Positions 1 to 8,161 of a stretch of DNA of 64,000 nt are shown here, piece after piece. Numbering within the stretch: the first letter of the stretch is position 1; each line of letters begins with the position of its first letter. Both the position numbers and the translations under genes were made by a program. The notes under the pieces were generated by a model. The model made no database searches. It was not told the origin of the DNA and worked only from the letters and a program-made list of their open reading frames with translations. Origin of the DNA: Chitinophagales bacterium (GTDB lineage: Bacteria; Bacteroidota; Bacteroidia; Chitinophagales; Chitinophagaceae); the NCBI GenBank assembly GCA_017303335.1, contig JAFLBK010000002.1, positions 186,001 through 250,000 of the forward strand. Reading direction: 5' to 3'.

Positions 1-620
1 AATACCATTCCCTTGATGAAATGGAAATAGGTGAGAATGGTTTCTCCGAGTACCTGCTGCAGCCGTTGTTTGTTTTCCGCTCCAACAATCTTTTCCAGGA
101 AGCGCACAAAATCTTTTCGGTTATAAAGGAACAGCGCCGCGAATACAGGTGTGATAAAAAGGGTGAACAACCCGGAGGCGGTTTGACTGAAGATGCCGGT
201 GATCAATCCCGGGGCTTTGCCCGATAGCTGATCGGATTCATCGGCCCACCATCGCTCCTGCGAGGCGATGGAAATATTGAAATTGTTTTCCAGCCAGTGT
301 TGCAGGTTGCTGATGGCGGGCTGCAGTTTGGCTTTGAGTTCGGGCAGGTCCTGCAAAAACGCGTTGAACTGGATCACTAGCAACGAAACCAGCCCGGCGA
401 AAAGCAGCAGTACGAGCAGGAGTCCGGCCGTGATAGCGAGGCTGCGGGGCACCCCTTTTTTTTCGAGCCAGCGGCAGATGGGGTACAGAACAATGGCGAT
501 GAACAGCCCGTAAAAAAGCGGGATGAACAGCGTTTTACCAAAATAGAGCAGGGGCAGGGCCACGGCAGCTATCAATAATCCATTGATGATCCGGCTGTTT
601 TGTATTGCCTGTTTTTCCAT
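1..620 (-). CDS. AI-2E family transporter (partial, C-terminus beyond window)
   Basis: Multi-pass inner-membrane protein of the AI-2E/PerM (formerly UPF0118) family, whose members export small molecules or act as ion-coupled antiporters; the substrate cannot be told from sequence. The ATG lies at 618-620 on the minus strand and 206 codons are visible before the window edge. Two hydrophobic stretches near residues 12-48 and 60-85 are followed by a polar extracytoplasmic segment (about 85-145) and another hydrophobic segment near 145-165, the usual order in this family. The end of the protein is missing only because the window stops. It is divergent from the L,D-transpeptidase-like gene downstream on the plus strand. 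Confidence 0.85.
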   Translation of the reverse strand, partial: MEKQAIQNSRIINGLLIAAVALPLLYFGKTLFIPLFYGLFIAIVLYPICRWLEKKGVPRSLAITAGLLLVLLLFAGLVSLLVIQFNAFLQDLPELKAKLQPAISNLQHWLENNFNISIASQERWWADESDQLSGKAPGLITGIFSQTASGLFTLFITPVFAALFLYNRKDFVRFLEKIVGAENKQRLQQVLGETILTYFHFIKGMV

Positions 621-761
621 ATAGCAAGATTGCGGATTTGACGGCGCAATGCCAATGAGGCATGTCTGTGCCCCGGGTGATAGAGGTCAGTTTCCGGTGG
701 CAGTTACTTTAACAATTCAGAAACAATATGCCGGCCGACCTTTGCGTCGTTCAAATCAAGC

Positions 762-1526
762 ATGAAGAAAAATACCGGAATGAAACGATCCGTATCCATA
801 CTCCCGTTATTCATTATCATCTTTTCAGTTGCACTGGCCCTTTCGTTTGAAGGACGGGCTGCCGTTAGCCGGATCCGAACCGTAGCTGCGGTAAAAGATT
901 CACTCTCCAATTTCGCCGAAAAAAACACCGAGGTGGCATTGTTGTATGAACGCCTCGACCTGGCGGAAAAGGGTCTTAGCCGCAAGGCATTTGAATACGC
1001 CATGCAGGGGTTTGCGTACCTTCGCCGGAAAGGAGATATCCGCAACGATGAGGTGATTTCGATCGTGGATTTCAGTTTGCCTTCATCTTCCCGTCGTTTA
1101 TTCGTGATCGACCTGGCCAACAATGAAGTATTGTTCTGCACCTACGTGGCGCATGGTCAGAATTCGGGGAAGGAATATGCCAGGCAGTTTTCCAACACAC
1201 CCGAAAGTAACAAAAGCAGTTTAGGATTTTACCGAACGGGGGCCACCTACCAGGGAGCGCATGGCTATTCACTCAAACTGGAAGGCCTGGAAAAAGGCAT
1301 TAACGACAATGCAGACCGGCGTGATATTGTCATTCATGGTGCCGCGTACGTTAGCGAGGCATTGATCCGAGCCCAGGGCTACCTGGGGCGGAGTTTAGGC
1401 TGCCCGGCCCTGCCCGAGAAACTGCATAAACCCATCATCGACAAGATCCGGAACGGAACCTGTTTGTTTATCTATGGCGGCGATAAGGCTTACCCGGCTA
1501 AGTCGAAGATCCTCCGGGAATCGTAG
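762..1526 (+). CDS. Murein L,D-transpeptidase catalytic domain protein (YkuD_2-like)
   Basis: Envelope protein with a YkuD_2-type L,D-transpeptidase fold; such enzymes are expected to cut or form peptidoglycan cross-links or attach ligands through an active-site cysteine. A hydrophobic N-terminal segment at about residues 8-28 looks like a signal peptide or anchor. The conserved elements are HGQNSG (from residue 131), IHGAAYV with His192, and the SLGCPAL motif with Cys214 as likely nucleophile. Length 254 residues fits the family. ATG at 762 is used; an ATG at 780 is also possible. dapA starts 45 bases after the stop, so the two may be cotranscribed, which is sensible because dapA feeds diaminopimelate to peptidoglycan. 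Confidence 0.85.
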   Translation: MKKNTGMKRSVSILPLFIIIFSVALALSFEGRAAVSRIRTVAAVKDSLSNFAEKNTEVALLYERLDLAEKGLSRKAFEYAMQGFAYLRRKGDIRNDEVISIVDFSLPSSSRRLFVIDLANNEVLFCTYVAHGQNSGKEYARQFSNTPESNKSSLGFYRTGATYQGAHGYSLKLEGLEKGINDNADRRDIVIHGAAYVSEALIRAQGYLGRSLGCPALPEKLHKPIIDKIRNGTCLFIYGGDKAYPAKSKILRES

Positions 1527-1571
1527 TTTTATAATCTCCCCGCTTCTCAATACCTTCACAAAAATTTTGTT

Positions 1572-2453
1572 ATGGGTTTGCGAACTAAACTGCAGGGCAC
1601 CGGCGTGGCCATTGTTACTCCTTTTAAAGCATCGATGGAAGTGGATTTTGAGGCGCTGGGCAAACTGATCGATTTTATCATTGCGGGCGGGATCGAATAC
1701 ATCGTGTCCCTGGGCACAACAGGTGAAACACCCACACTTGATGCGGAAGAAAAAGCGGATATCATTCATTATACTTACGAACGTGTGAACGGACGGGTGC
1801 CGGTTGTGGTAGGAGTCGGTGGTAATAATACCCGTGAAGTGATGGAGAACCTGCAAAGCTATCCGCTCGAAAAAGCGATAGCGGTATTGAGTGCGAGTCC
1901 CTATTACAATAAGCCTTCACAGGAAGGGATCTTTCAGCATTATAAGAACCTGGCGGAAGCAAGTCCGAAACCCTTATTGCTCTACAATGTGCCCGGGCGA
2001 ACCGGAAGTAATATCACAGCTGAAACAACCCTGCGCCTTGCGGGGGAAGTAAAAAATATCGCCGGCATCAAGGAAGCCAGCGGAAACATGGTGCAATGCA
2101 TGCACATCCTGCGGGATCGTCCGGATGATTTCCTGGTAGTGAGTGGTGATGATCACCTGACCCTGCCATTGATCGCATGCGGCATGGACGGGGTGATCAG
2201 CGTGGCCGCCAATTGTTTCCCGAAAGATTTTTCCGACATGGTGCGTTTCTGCATCAAGGGCGATTTCGCGTCGGCCCGGCCGCTCCATTACACCTGCCTC
2301 GAAGGGAATGACCTGTTGTTCGCAGAGAACAACCCGGCGGGCGCCAAGGCCTTTTTGTCGGAGTTGGGAATCATTAAAAATGTGTTGCGGTTGCCGCTTG
2401 TGCCCTTGAGCGCATCCATTCACCAGCGGGTGAAGCAATACCTGGGTAAATAG
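1572..2453 (+). CDS. dapA: 4-hydroxy-tetrahydrodipicolinate synthase
   Basis: Condenses pyruvate with L-aspartate-4-semialdehyde in the first committed step of lysine and diaminopimelate synthesis, in the cytoplasm. The full (beta/alpha)8 enzyme is present at 293 residues. Visible active-site elements are the Thr pair in SLGTTGE (Thr49-Thr50), the Tyr in LLYNVPGRTG (Tyr138) and the Schiff-base lysine in GIKEASGN (Lys167). All expected residues are intact. It follows the L,D-transpeptidase-like gene closely and precedes a secreted esterase gene by about 70 bases. Confidence 0.97.
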   Translation: MGLRTKLQGTGVAIVTPFKASMEVDFEALGKLIDFIIAGGIEYIVSLGTTGETPTLDAEEKADIIHYTYERVNGRVPVVVGVGGNNTREVMENLQSYPLEKAIAVLSASPYYNKPSQEGIFQHYKNLAEASPKPLLLYNVPGRTGSNITAETTLRLAGEVKNIAGIKEASGNMVQCMHILRDRPDDFLVVSGDDHLTLPLIACGMDGVISVAANCFPKDFSDMVRFCIKGDFASARPLHYTCLEGNDLLFAENNPAGAKAFLSELGIIKNVLRLPLVPLSASIHQRVKQYLGK

Positions 2454-2521
2454 AATCTGAACCACCACTTCGCACAGGAATCGGTTCTGTGCATTGCCTG
2501 TGGTTCATCAAATCAATCGCG

Positions 2522-3679
2522 ATGAAAAAGCTATGGAGTCTTTTTGCCCTGCTTTTTGTTTTGGTCAGCGCCCAAGCGCAGCATCGTGTTACATTCCGGC
2601 TCCTGCAGCGACCGGCTTCACATTCCGGCGACAGCATCTTTGTGTCGGGCTCCTTCAATCGCTGGAAAGCAGTTCCGGAATTCGCTTTTTCCCGATCTTC
2701 CGGTGGTACGATACAATGCACGGCATCATTACCCGCCGATGATTATGAATACAAATGCATACGCGGCAGTTGGGATAAGGTAGAGACAGGCACGGGCGGA
2801 ACATTTAAGGCCAATCGTTTTCTTCGCCTGCAATCCGATACGGTGATTGATGTTTCGATCGAAGCCTGGAGGGATGATTTTCCACCCGAACCACCCCGGC
2901 ACACCGTGAGTGATAATGTACGGGTGATGGATACGGCTTTCTTCATCCCGCAGCTGAACCGAACCCGGAAGATCTGGGTGTACCTGCCACCGGGTTATGA
3001 AAAAGGGAATAAACAATATCCTGTTCTGTACATGCACGATGGCCAGAATCTTTTTGATGAATTCTATTCCGGTTTCGGTGAGTGGGGTGTGGATGAATGC
3101 CTCGATTCACTGATCGCCAAAGGCCGGCCGGCCAGTATTGTGGTAGGCATCGAGAACGGGCCACGCCGTTTCAATGAATACAATCCTTTTTATTTTGAAC
3201 GCTTTGGTGAAGGAGAGGGCGATGCGTATATCGATTTTATCGCCAATACGCTGAAGCCATACATCGACGGTCATTACCGCACCCTCCGTACAAAAGAACA
3301 TACCCTTATCGCGGGAAGTTCGATGGGTGGACTAATCTCGTACTATGCGATTCTCCGGAAGCCGGATGTGTTTGGTAAAGGCGGGATATTTTCACCCGCT
3401 TTCTGGACGGCCGGTGCCATCAAGTCACTTACGGATTCCCTGGCTTCCCGTATGACCGCGAAGGTCTTTTTCTACATGGGAGGGAAAGAAGGCGGCTCCT
3501 ATATACAGGATATGCAGGATGTACAGGAATCGCTGGGCGCAGGTTCTTCCTCTATGATCTATTCCATCATCGATCCGGAGAGCGGTCACAATGAACCGGC
3601 ATGGCGTAAGTGGTTCCCCGAATTCTACAACTGGATCATGGCGGATGGGTTCAATTACGTGGTGAAGACAAAGGAGTAG
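2522..3679 (+). CDS. Secreted esterase with N-terminal starch-binding-like domain
   Basis: Predicted periplasmic or secreted alpha/beta hydrolase of the esterase D-like family (Pfam Esterase, PF00756). The ATG at 2522 opens a clean signal peptide of about 20 residues ending SAQAQ; an in-frame GTG at 2489 would place a charged extension before it and is not preferred. Residues 22-115 resemble the CBM20/CBM48-like module that precedes many such esterases. The esterase domain covers about 130-380, with nucleophile Ser267 in AGSSMGG and a likely catalytic His in SGHNEPAW. The substrate is unknown; related proteins include siderophore and feruloyl esterases. Its stop is one base from the convergent RNase Z stop. 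Confidence 0.85.
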   Translation: MKKLWSLFALLFVLVSAQAQHRVTFRLLQRPASHSGDSIFVSGSFNRWKAVPEFAFSRSSGGTIQCTASLPADDYEYKCIRGSWDKVETGTGGTFKANRFLRLQSDTVIDVSIEAWRDDFPPEPPRHTVSDNVRVMDTAFFIPQLNRTRKIWVYLPPGYEKGNKQYPVLYMHDGQNLFDEFYSGFGEWGVDECLDSLIAKGRPASIVVGIENGPRRFNEYNPFYFERFGEGEGDAYIDFIANTLKPYIDGHYRTLRTKEHTLIAGSSMGGLISYYAILRKPDVFGKGGIFSPAFWTAGAIKSLTDSLASRMTAKVFFYMGGKEGGSYIQDMQDVQESLGAGSSSMIYSIIDPESGHNEPAWRKWFPEFYNWIMADGFNYVVKTKE

Positions 3680-3680
3680 G

Positions 3681-4583
3681 TCAGATCATGTAACAACTTC
3701 CCTGCAACGCCAGTTCCGTATTCTCGAAAACAGCGCTGGCCTCGGTAAGAAAGTCATCCAGTTTTTCATACTTGGAAGAGAAATGCCCGATGAGGAGTTT
3801 CCTCGCCCCGGCTTTTTTTGCGATCTCAGCCGCCTGTATGGTGGTGCTGTGATACCGGGCGGCGGCTCTTTCGTGAAGATCTTTCAGGTAGGTGGCTTCG
3901 TGGTAGAGCAGATCTACATCCTTTACTTTTTCCGCAATGCGTTCATCGTAGATGGTATCGGCGCAGTAGGCGTAGGATCGTGGCCTGGGGCCGGGGATGG
4001 TTACTTCTTCATTGGGAACAATACTGCCTTTTTTATTGGCATAATCAAATCCCTGCTGCAGTTTTTCATAAAACGCGGCGGGGATCTCGTAGATTCTTGC
4101 TCTTTCGGCGTTCACCCTGCGCAGGTTTCTTCGTTCCCGGAACAGGAATCCCCAGCAGTCGATGCGGTGTTGTACGCGGAAACACTCGATGAGGATCTTG
4201 TTGTTTTGTACAATCACCGTTTCTTCAGTGAGGGGGTGAAAGTGCAGCGTATAACTCAGATGCGTATCGGCCAGGTCAAGCTGAAGGTTGATCACCTGTT
4301 CGAGTTCGGGGGGCGCATGCAGGTGCAGGTCCTGTGTGCGGTTGAGTAAACTCATGCTCGTGAGCAGCCCGATCAATCCGAAATAATGATCGCCGTGCAG
4401 GTGTGAGATGAAAATATGGTTGATGCGGCTCCGCTTGATCTTGTATTTGGCCAGCTGCATTTGCGTTCCTTCGCCGCAGTCGATCAGGAAACTCTCCTCC
4501 ATGGTTTGCAATACCTGGGCGGTAGGGTTACGGTCGAATGCCGGTATGGCCGAATTGTTTCCTAAGATGGTCAGCGCAAACAC
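3681..4583 (-). CDS. rnz: Ribonuclease Z
   Basis: Metallo-beta-lactamase-fold endonuclease that trims the 3' ends of tRNA precursors lacking encoded CCA; the initiator tRNA in this window also lacks CCA, so the enzyme is needed. 300 residues, full length. The zinc-binding motif HLHGDH is at residues 61-66, and YCADT, LYHEATY and GHFSSKY follow in the expected order. Translation appears to start at GTG (4583): no in-frame ATG lies upstream, and the predicted start FALTILGNNSA matches the usual N-terminus. The STAS gene lies upstream on the same strand, 99 bases away, separated by an imperfect inverted repeat. Confidence 0.95.
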   Translation of the reverse strand: MFALTILGNNSAIPAFDRNPTAQVLQTMEESFLIDCGEGTQMQLAKYKIKRSRINHIFISHLHGDHYFGLIGLLTSMSLLNRTQDLHLHAPPELEQVINLQLDLADTHLSYTLHFHPLTEETVIVQNNKILIECFRVQHRIDCWGFLFRERRNLRRVNAERARIYEIPAAFYEKLQQGFDYANKKGSIVPNEEVTIPGPRPRSYAYCADTIYDERIAEKVKDVDLLYHEATYLKDLHERAAARYHSTTIQAAEIAKKAGARKLLIGHFSSKYEKLDDFLTEASAVFENTELALQGSCYMI

Positions 4584-4590
4584 AATAATT

Positions 4591-4680
4591 GATTTGAAGT
4601 TTATGATTTGTGGTTTGATGCTGTGGTTTGGACGGGTGTATGAAAAAGAACAATAACTTCAAACTACAAGCATCAAACAG
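4591..4680. repeat. Degenerate-word inverted repeat between STAS gene and rnz
   Basis: The plus strand at 4591-4630 is built from variants of short words such as GATTTG, GTTTGATG and GTGGTTTG. The complementary words (CTTCAAAC, GCATCAAAC) appear at 4656-4680. The two blocks can pair imperfectly around a short loop. It lies between two minus-strand genes, so it could act at the RNA level. No gene is seen in it. Confidence 0.55.
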
Positions 4681-4682
4681 GT

Positions 4683-5057
4683 TTATTCATCTCTAAGAAA
4701 TTCCCGCTCAATTTCTTCCATCTGCACAATATCCCATGCTTCACTTTCGGAAGGTGTGATGTTCATGGTGTCGAGCAGGTCGGCGGCGCCGAATACTTTT
4801 TCAACATCCGGTTGCAGGCAACAGAGCACACATGACTGGTTGGCGGCGTAGAATTCCTGCTGAATACCGGCAATCACCGTCGCCGCTTCCGGGTCGATGC
4901 GGGAAACAGCAGACAGGTTCAGTACAATATGCGGTATGTCTTTTTGCAGGTAGGGAAGCAACAGATTCCGCAGTTCTTCTGTCATAATAACAGATAAACT
5001 GGCTTCCTGGGGCGTTATTACCGTAAATCTCTCTTTGGTATCTGATTTGACATTCAT
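4683..5057 (-). CDS. STAS domain protein (anti-anti-sigma-like) lacking the phosphorylatable serine
   Basis: Small cytoplasmic protein of 124 residues with the STAS fold of anti-sigma-factor antagonists such as SpoIIAA. The beta-strand HIVLNLSAVSRID (43-55) lines up with the place where family members carry D-S-S-G, but here the sequence is D55-P-E-A-A, so the regulatory serine is absent. This suggests a degenerate or differently regulated STAS protein; that is inference. The C-terminal tail is very acidic (EAWDIVQMEEIERE). No partner kinase is adjacent; the next gene downstream on this strand is rnz. Confidence 0.75.
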   Translation of the reverse strand: MNVKSDTKERFTVITPQEASLSVIMTEELRNLLLPYLQKDIPHIVLNLSAVSRIDPEAATVIAGIQQEFYAANQSCVLCCLQPDVEKVFGAADLLDTMNITPSESEAWDIVQMEEIEREFLRDE

Positions 5058-5193
5058 CGTAGCGACATTTTTTACATCCGGTATTCTGTAAAGTAAAGCA
5101 AATTTTGATTATGTATTCCCGGAAAACGGAACTTCTCTTTTTGATGGAATCACTTCATTACCAGCTGCGTTTTTACTTTTTAACATATTAACA

Positions 5194-5222
5194 TTTGCCG
5201 GGTTGCGTAAACTATATCTTTG
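5194..5222 (+). promoter_or_regulatory. Bacteroidetes-type promoter of clpC
   Basis: TTTG at 5194-5197, a 17-base spacer, then TATCTTTG at 5215-5222 match the -33/-7 consensus (TTTG, TAnnTTTG) of the Bacteroidetes major sigma factor. The clpC ATG is 38 bases after the -7 box. Confidence 0.7.
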
Positions 5223-5260
5223 AAATAATCGTTATTATTGTACACATAAATTCAATATAA

Positions 5261-7804
5261 ATGGATAATAATTTTTCAGCCCAGGTTAAAGAGATTATCT
5301 CCTACAGCCGGGAAGAAGCGCTCAGGTTGGGAAATGATTTCATCGGTACCGAACATCTGGTTTTAGGACTGATCAGGGATGGAGAGAACACAGCGGTTAA
5401 GATCCTCAAATCACTCAATATCGACCTCTTCGAACTCCGTAAAGAAATAGAGATCGCCGTTAAAGACAAAACGGGCAAGAACATCGCCAACATCAATTCG
5501 CTTCCGCTTACCAAACAGGCAGAAAAAGTGATCCGTATTACGGTCCTGGAAGCCAAAGCACAGAAAAGCGCCCAGGTAGAAAGCGAGCACCTGATGCTTT
5601 CGATCTTAAAAAACAAAGAGAATATCGCTACACAGATACTCAACCAGTTCGATGTGGATTACGACATTTTTAAAAATGAACTCGGTTTTGTTACCAGCAA
5701 TCCGCCTTCGGCCGAATTCAGCGATGAAGGTGATGAGGAGTTTGAAGATGAAAAGAAATACAGCCAGCAAAAATCGCAACGTGCCGGCGCAGGCAATCAG
5801 CCCAAAACCAAAACGCCTGTTCTCGACAATTTTGGCCGCGATATCACCCGCCTGGCAGAGAATGGAACCCTCGACCCGATCGTGGGCAGGGAAAACGAAA
5901 TCGAACGGGTATCCCAAATACTTTCCCGTCGTAAAAAGAACAATCCCATCCTTATCGGTGAACCAGGTGTGGGTAAAACCGCTATCGTGGAGGGTTTGGC
6001 CCTGCGCATTGTACAGCGGAAGGTATCGAGGGTATTGTTCGATAAACGGGTGGTAAGCCTCGACCTGGCAGCGCTCGTTGCGGGCACCAAGTACCGCGGT
6101 CAGTTTGAAGAGCGCATGAAGGCGATCATGAATGAACTCGAGAAGAACCGTGATGTGATCCTGTTCATCGATGAGATCCATACGATCGTGGGTGCCGGCG
6201 GCGCCAGCGGCTCACTCGATGCTTCCAATATTTTTAAACCCGCCCTTGCCCGGGGCGAACTGCAATGCATCGGCGCCTCCACGCTGGATGAGTACCGGAT
6301 GCATATCGAGAAGGATGGTGCGCTCGACAGGCGTTTCCAGAAAGTGATCGTGGATCAGCCTTCCGTGGAAGAAACCATTGAGATACTCAACAATATCAAG
6401 AATAAATACGAAGACTACCACAACGTAACGTACAGCCAGGACGCCATTGAGGCTTGTGTAAAATTAAGCGATCGCTATATGACAGACCGGTTGTTGCCCG
6501 ATAAGGCCATCGATGTACTGGATGAAGTGGGCGCCCGCAAGCACATCAAAAACATCAATGTGCCCAAGGAAATCATCGACCTGGAAAAAAAGATCGAGGA
6601 TATCAAACTGGAAAAGAATAAAGTGGTGAAGAGCCAGCGGTTTGAAGAAGCCGCCTCGCTCCGGGATACCGAAAAGCGTTTGCAGGAAGAACTCGAGGCG
6701 GCCAAGAATGCCTGGGAAGAAGAAAGCAAACATAAACGCTACCCGATCGAAGAAGAAGATATCGCTGAAGTGGTTTCGATGATGACGGGCATCCCGGTTA
6801 AGCGGATGGTTCAGGCTGAAACCGAGAAATTGCGCCGCATGGCTACCGACCTGCAGGGAGCGGTTATCGGACAGGATGACGCCATTACCAAAGTAGTGAA
6901 AGCTATCCAGCGTAACAGGGTAGGACTGAAAGATCCCAAAAAACCCATCGGCACGTTCATTTTCCTCGGACCCACCGGTGTAGGTAAAACGGAGTTGGCA
7001 AGGGCGCTGGCCAAACATATGTTCGACAGTGAGGATGCCCTTATCCGTATCGATATGAGCGAATACATGGAAAAATTCACCGTGAGCCGCCTGATCGGCG
7101 CTCCTCCCGGTTATGTGGGATACGAAGAAGGCGGACAGCTTACTGAACGTGTACGGCGTAAGCCCTATTCCGTGATCCTGCTCGACGAGATCGAGAAGGC
7201 GCACCCGGATATATATAATATACTCCTCCAGGTACTCGATGACGGTCAGCTTACTGATGGTATGGGACGGAAAGTAGATTTCAAGAATACCCTTATCATT
7301 ATGACTTCCAATATCGGAGCCCGCCAACTGAAAGATTTTGGCGATGGAGTCGGCTTTGCTACTGCCTCCCGTATGGAAAATACGGAAGAGAATAATAAAG
7401 CCGTGATCGAAAAAGCCCTTAAACGCACCTTCAGTCCCGAATTCCTGAACCGTATCGATGATGTGGTGGTGTTCAATTCACTCAGTAAAGAGAACATATT
7501 TGCAATCATTGATATACTGATGAAAGGCGTAATGAAGCGTTTGGCCAACCTGGGCTTTACCATTGAGCTTACAGAAAAGGCCAAGGAATTCATTGCCGAT
7601 AAGGGCTACGATTCTCAATTCGGCGCCAGGCCGTTGCACCGGGCGATCCAGAAATACCTGGAAGACCCCCTGGCGGAGGAAATACTGAACATGAGTATCA
7701 AGGCCGGGGATATCATGATTGCCGAGCTGGATGAATCGGGAGAAAAGATCAAATTCTCTGTTAAGCCGGAGGAAAAGAAAAAGGAAAAAAAGTCGGAAGT
7801 ATAA
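5261..7804 (+). CDS. clpC: ATP-dependent Clp protease ATP-binding subunit ClpC
   Basis: AAA+ unfoldase that feeds substrates to ClpP; a cytoplasmic quality-control hexamer. 847 residues: two Clp_N repeats (about 1-140), an acidic linker, AAA-1 with Walker [10 protein letters not shown] near residue 233 and Walker B LFIDEIH near 301, a UVR-like helical insert near 455-475 ([20 protein letters not shown]), AAA-2 with GPTGVGKTE near 570 and [10 protein letters not shown] near 640, then the ClpB D2-small domain. The UVR insert and overall length favour ClpC over ClpA or ClpB. The C-terminus is a lysine/glutamate-rich tail. A promoter lies just upstream and a strong terminator follows, so the gene is monocistronic. 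Confidence 0.96.
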   Translation: MDNNFSAQVKEIISYSREEALRLGNDFIGTEHLVLGLIRDGENTAVKILKSLNIDLFELRKEIEIAVKDKTGKNIANINSLPLTKQAEKVIRITVLEAKAQKSAQVESEHLMLSILKNKENIATQILNQFDVDYDIFKNELGFVTSNPPSAEFSDEGDEEFEDEKKYSQQKSQRAGAGNQPKTKTPVLDNFGRDITRLAENGTLDPIVGRENEIERVSQILSRRKKNNPILIGEPGVGKTAIVEGLALRIVQRKVSRVLFDKRVVSLDLAALVAGTKYRGQFEERMKAIMNELEKNRDVILFIDEIHTIVGAGGASGSLDASNIFKPALARGELQCIGASTLDEYRMHIEKDGALDRRFQKVIVDQPSVEETIEILNNIKNKYEDYHNVTYSQDAIEACVKLSDRYMTDRLLPDKAIDVLDEVGARKHIKNINVPKEIIDLEKKIEDIKLEKNKVVKSQRFEEAASLRDTEKRLQEELEAAKNAWEEESKHKRYPIEEEDIAEVVSMMTGIPVKRMVQAETEKLRRMATDLQGAVIGQDDAITKVVKAIQRNRVGLKDPKKPIGTFIFLGPTGVGKTELARALAKHMFDSEDALIRIDMSEYMEKFTVSRLIGAPPGYVGYEEGGQLTERVRRKPYSVILLDEIEKAHPDIYNILLQVLDDGQLTDGMGRKVDFKNTLIIMTSNIGARQLKDFGDGVGFATASRMENTEENNKAVIEKALKRTFSPEFLNRIDDVVVFNSLSKENIFAIIDILMKGVMKRLANLGFTIELTEKAKEFIADKGYDSQFGARPLHRAIQKYLEDPLAEEILNMSIKAGDIMIAELDESGEKIKFSVKPEEKKKEKKSEV

Positions 7805-7827
7805 CGACAAACAATAATAATTCTCAG

Positions 7828-7857
7828 CGCCACCCAGTAAAGGGTGGCGTTTTTTAT
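7828..7857 (+). terminator. Rho-independent terminator after clpC
   Basis: CGCCACCC (7828-7835) pairs perfectly with GGGTGGCG (7842-7849) across a 6-base loop, followed by a T-rich run from 7850. Confidence 0.9.
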
Positions 7858-7950
7858 TTTATAGTAAAAAAATACTGAGTCAATAGTGTGTGATTTTCAG
7901 TTATTTAGCGCTTAGTTAGAACTTTTTCGACAAAAAAGTAGGCCGAACGC

Positions 7951-7982
7951 TTGGAAATCCGGAAAACGTTTAGCTATATTTG
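7951..7982 (+). promoter_or_regulatory. Promoter of the 1444-residue T9SS protein
   Basis: TATATTTG at 7975-7982 is a perfect -7 box; TTGG at 7951-7954 is a weak -33 box with a 20-base spacer. The start codon is at 8162, so the predicted 5' leader is about 175 bases, unusually long. Apart from the terminator, promoter and leader structures, nothing else is seen between 7805 and 8161. Confidence 0.65.
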
Positions 7983-8039
7983 CGTCCCCTAACTGAAATA
8001 GTAATTTTACTGTCTTCCACGTGTTTCTTCCCTTATTAA

Positions 8040-8157
8040 GCTAAGTGGTATTTTCTGTTATTGCAGTCGGTTTACTTAGCACCGGTTCACAAGAAATAAA
8101 CAAGCGTAAACTATCCAGTATTCTTTTATGAAAGGCCAGATGCTTACAAAAATCTGG
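8040..8157 (+). other. Structured 5' leader with hairpins next to the start codon
   Basis: GCTAAGT at 8040-8046 can pair with ACTTAGC at 8074-8080. CCAGAT (8136-8141) can pair with ATCTGG (8152-8157), ending four bases before the ATG at 8162 and covering the position of a ribosome binding site. A role in translational control is only an inference. Confidence 0.35.
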
Positions 8158-8161
8158 AATC

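Noticed and set aside
6464..7327. Long antisense frame opposite clpC
   Set aside because: It mirrors the AAA modules of ClpC and shows no coding features of its own.
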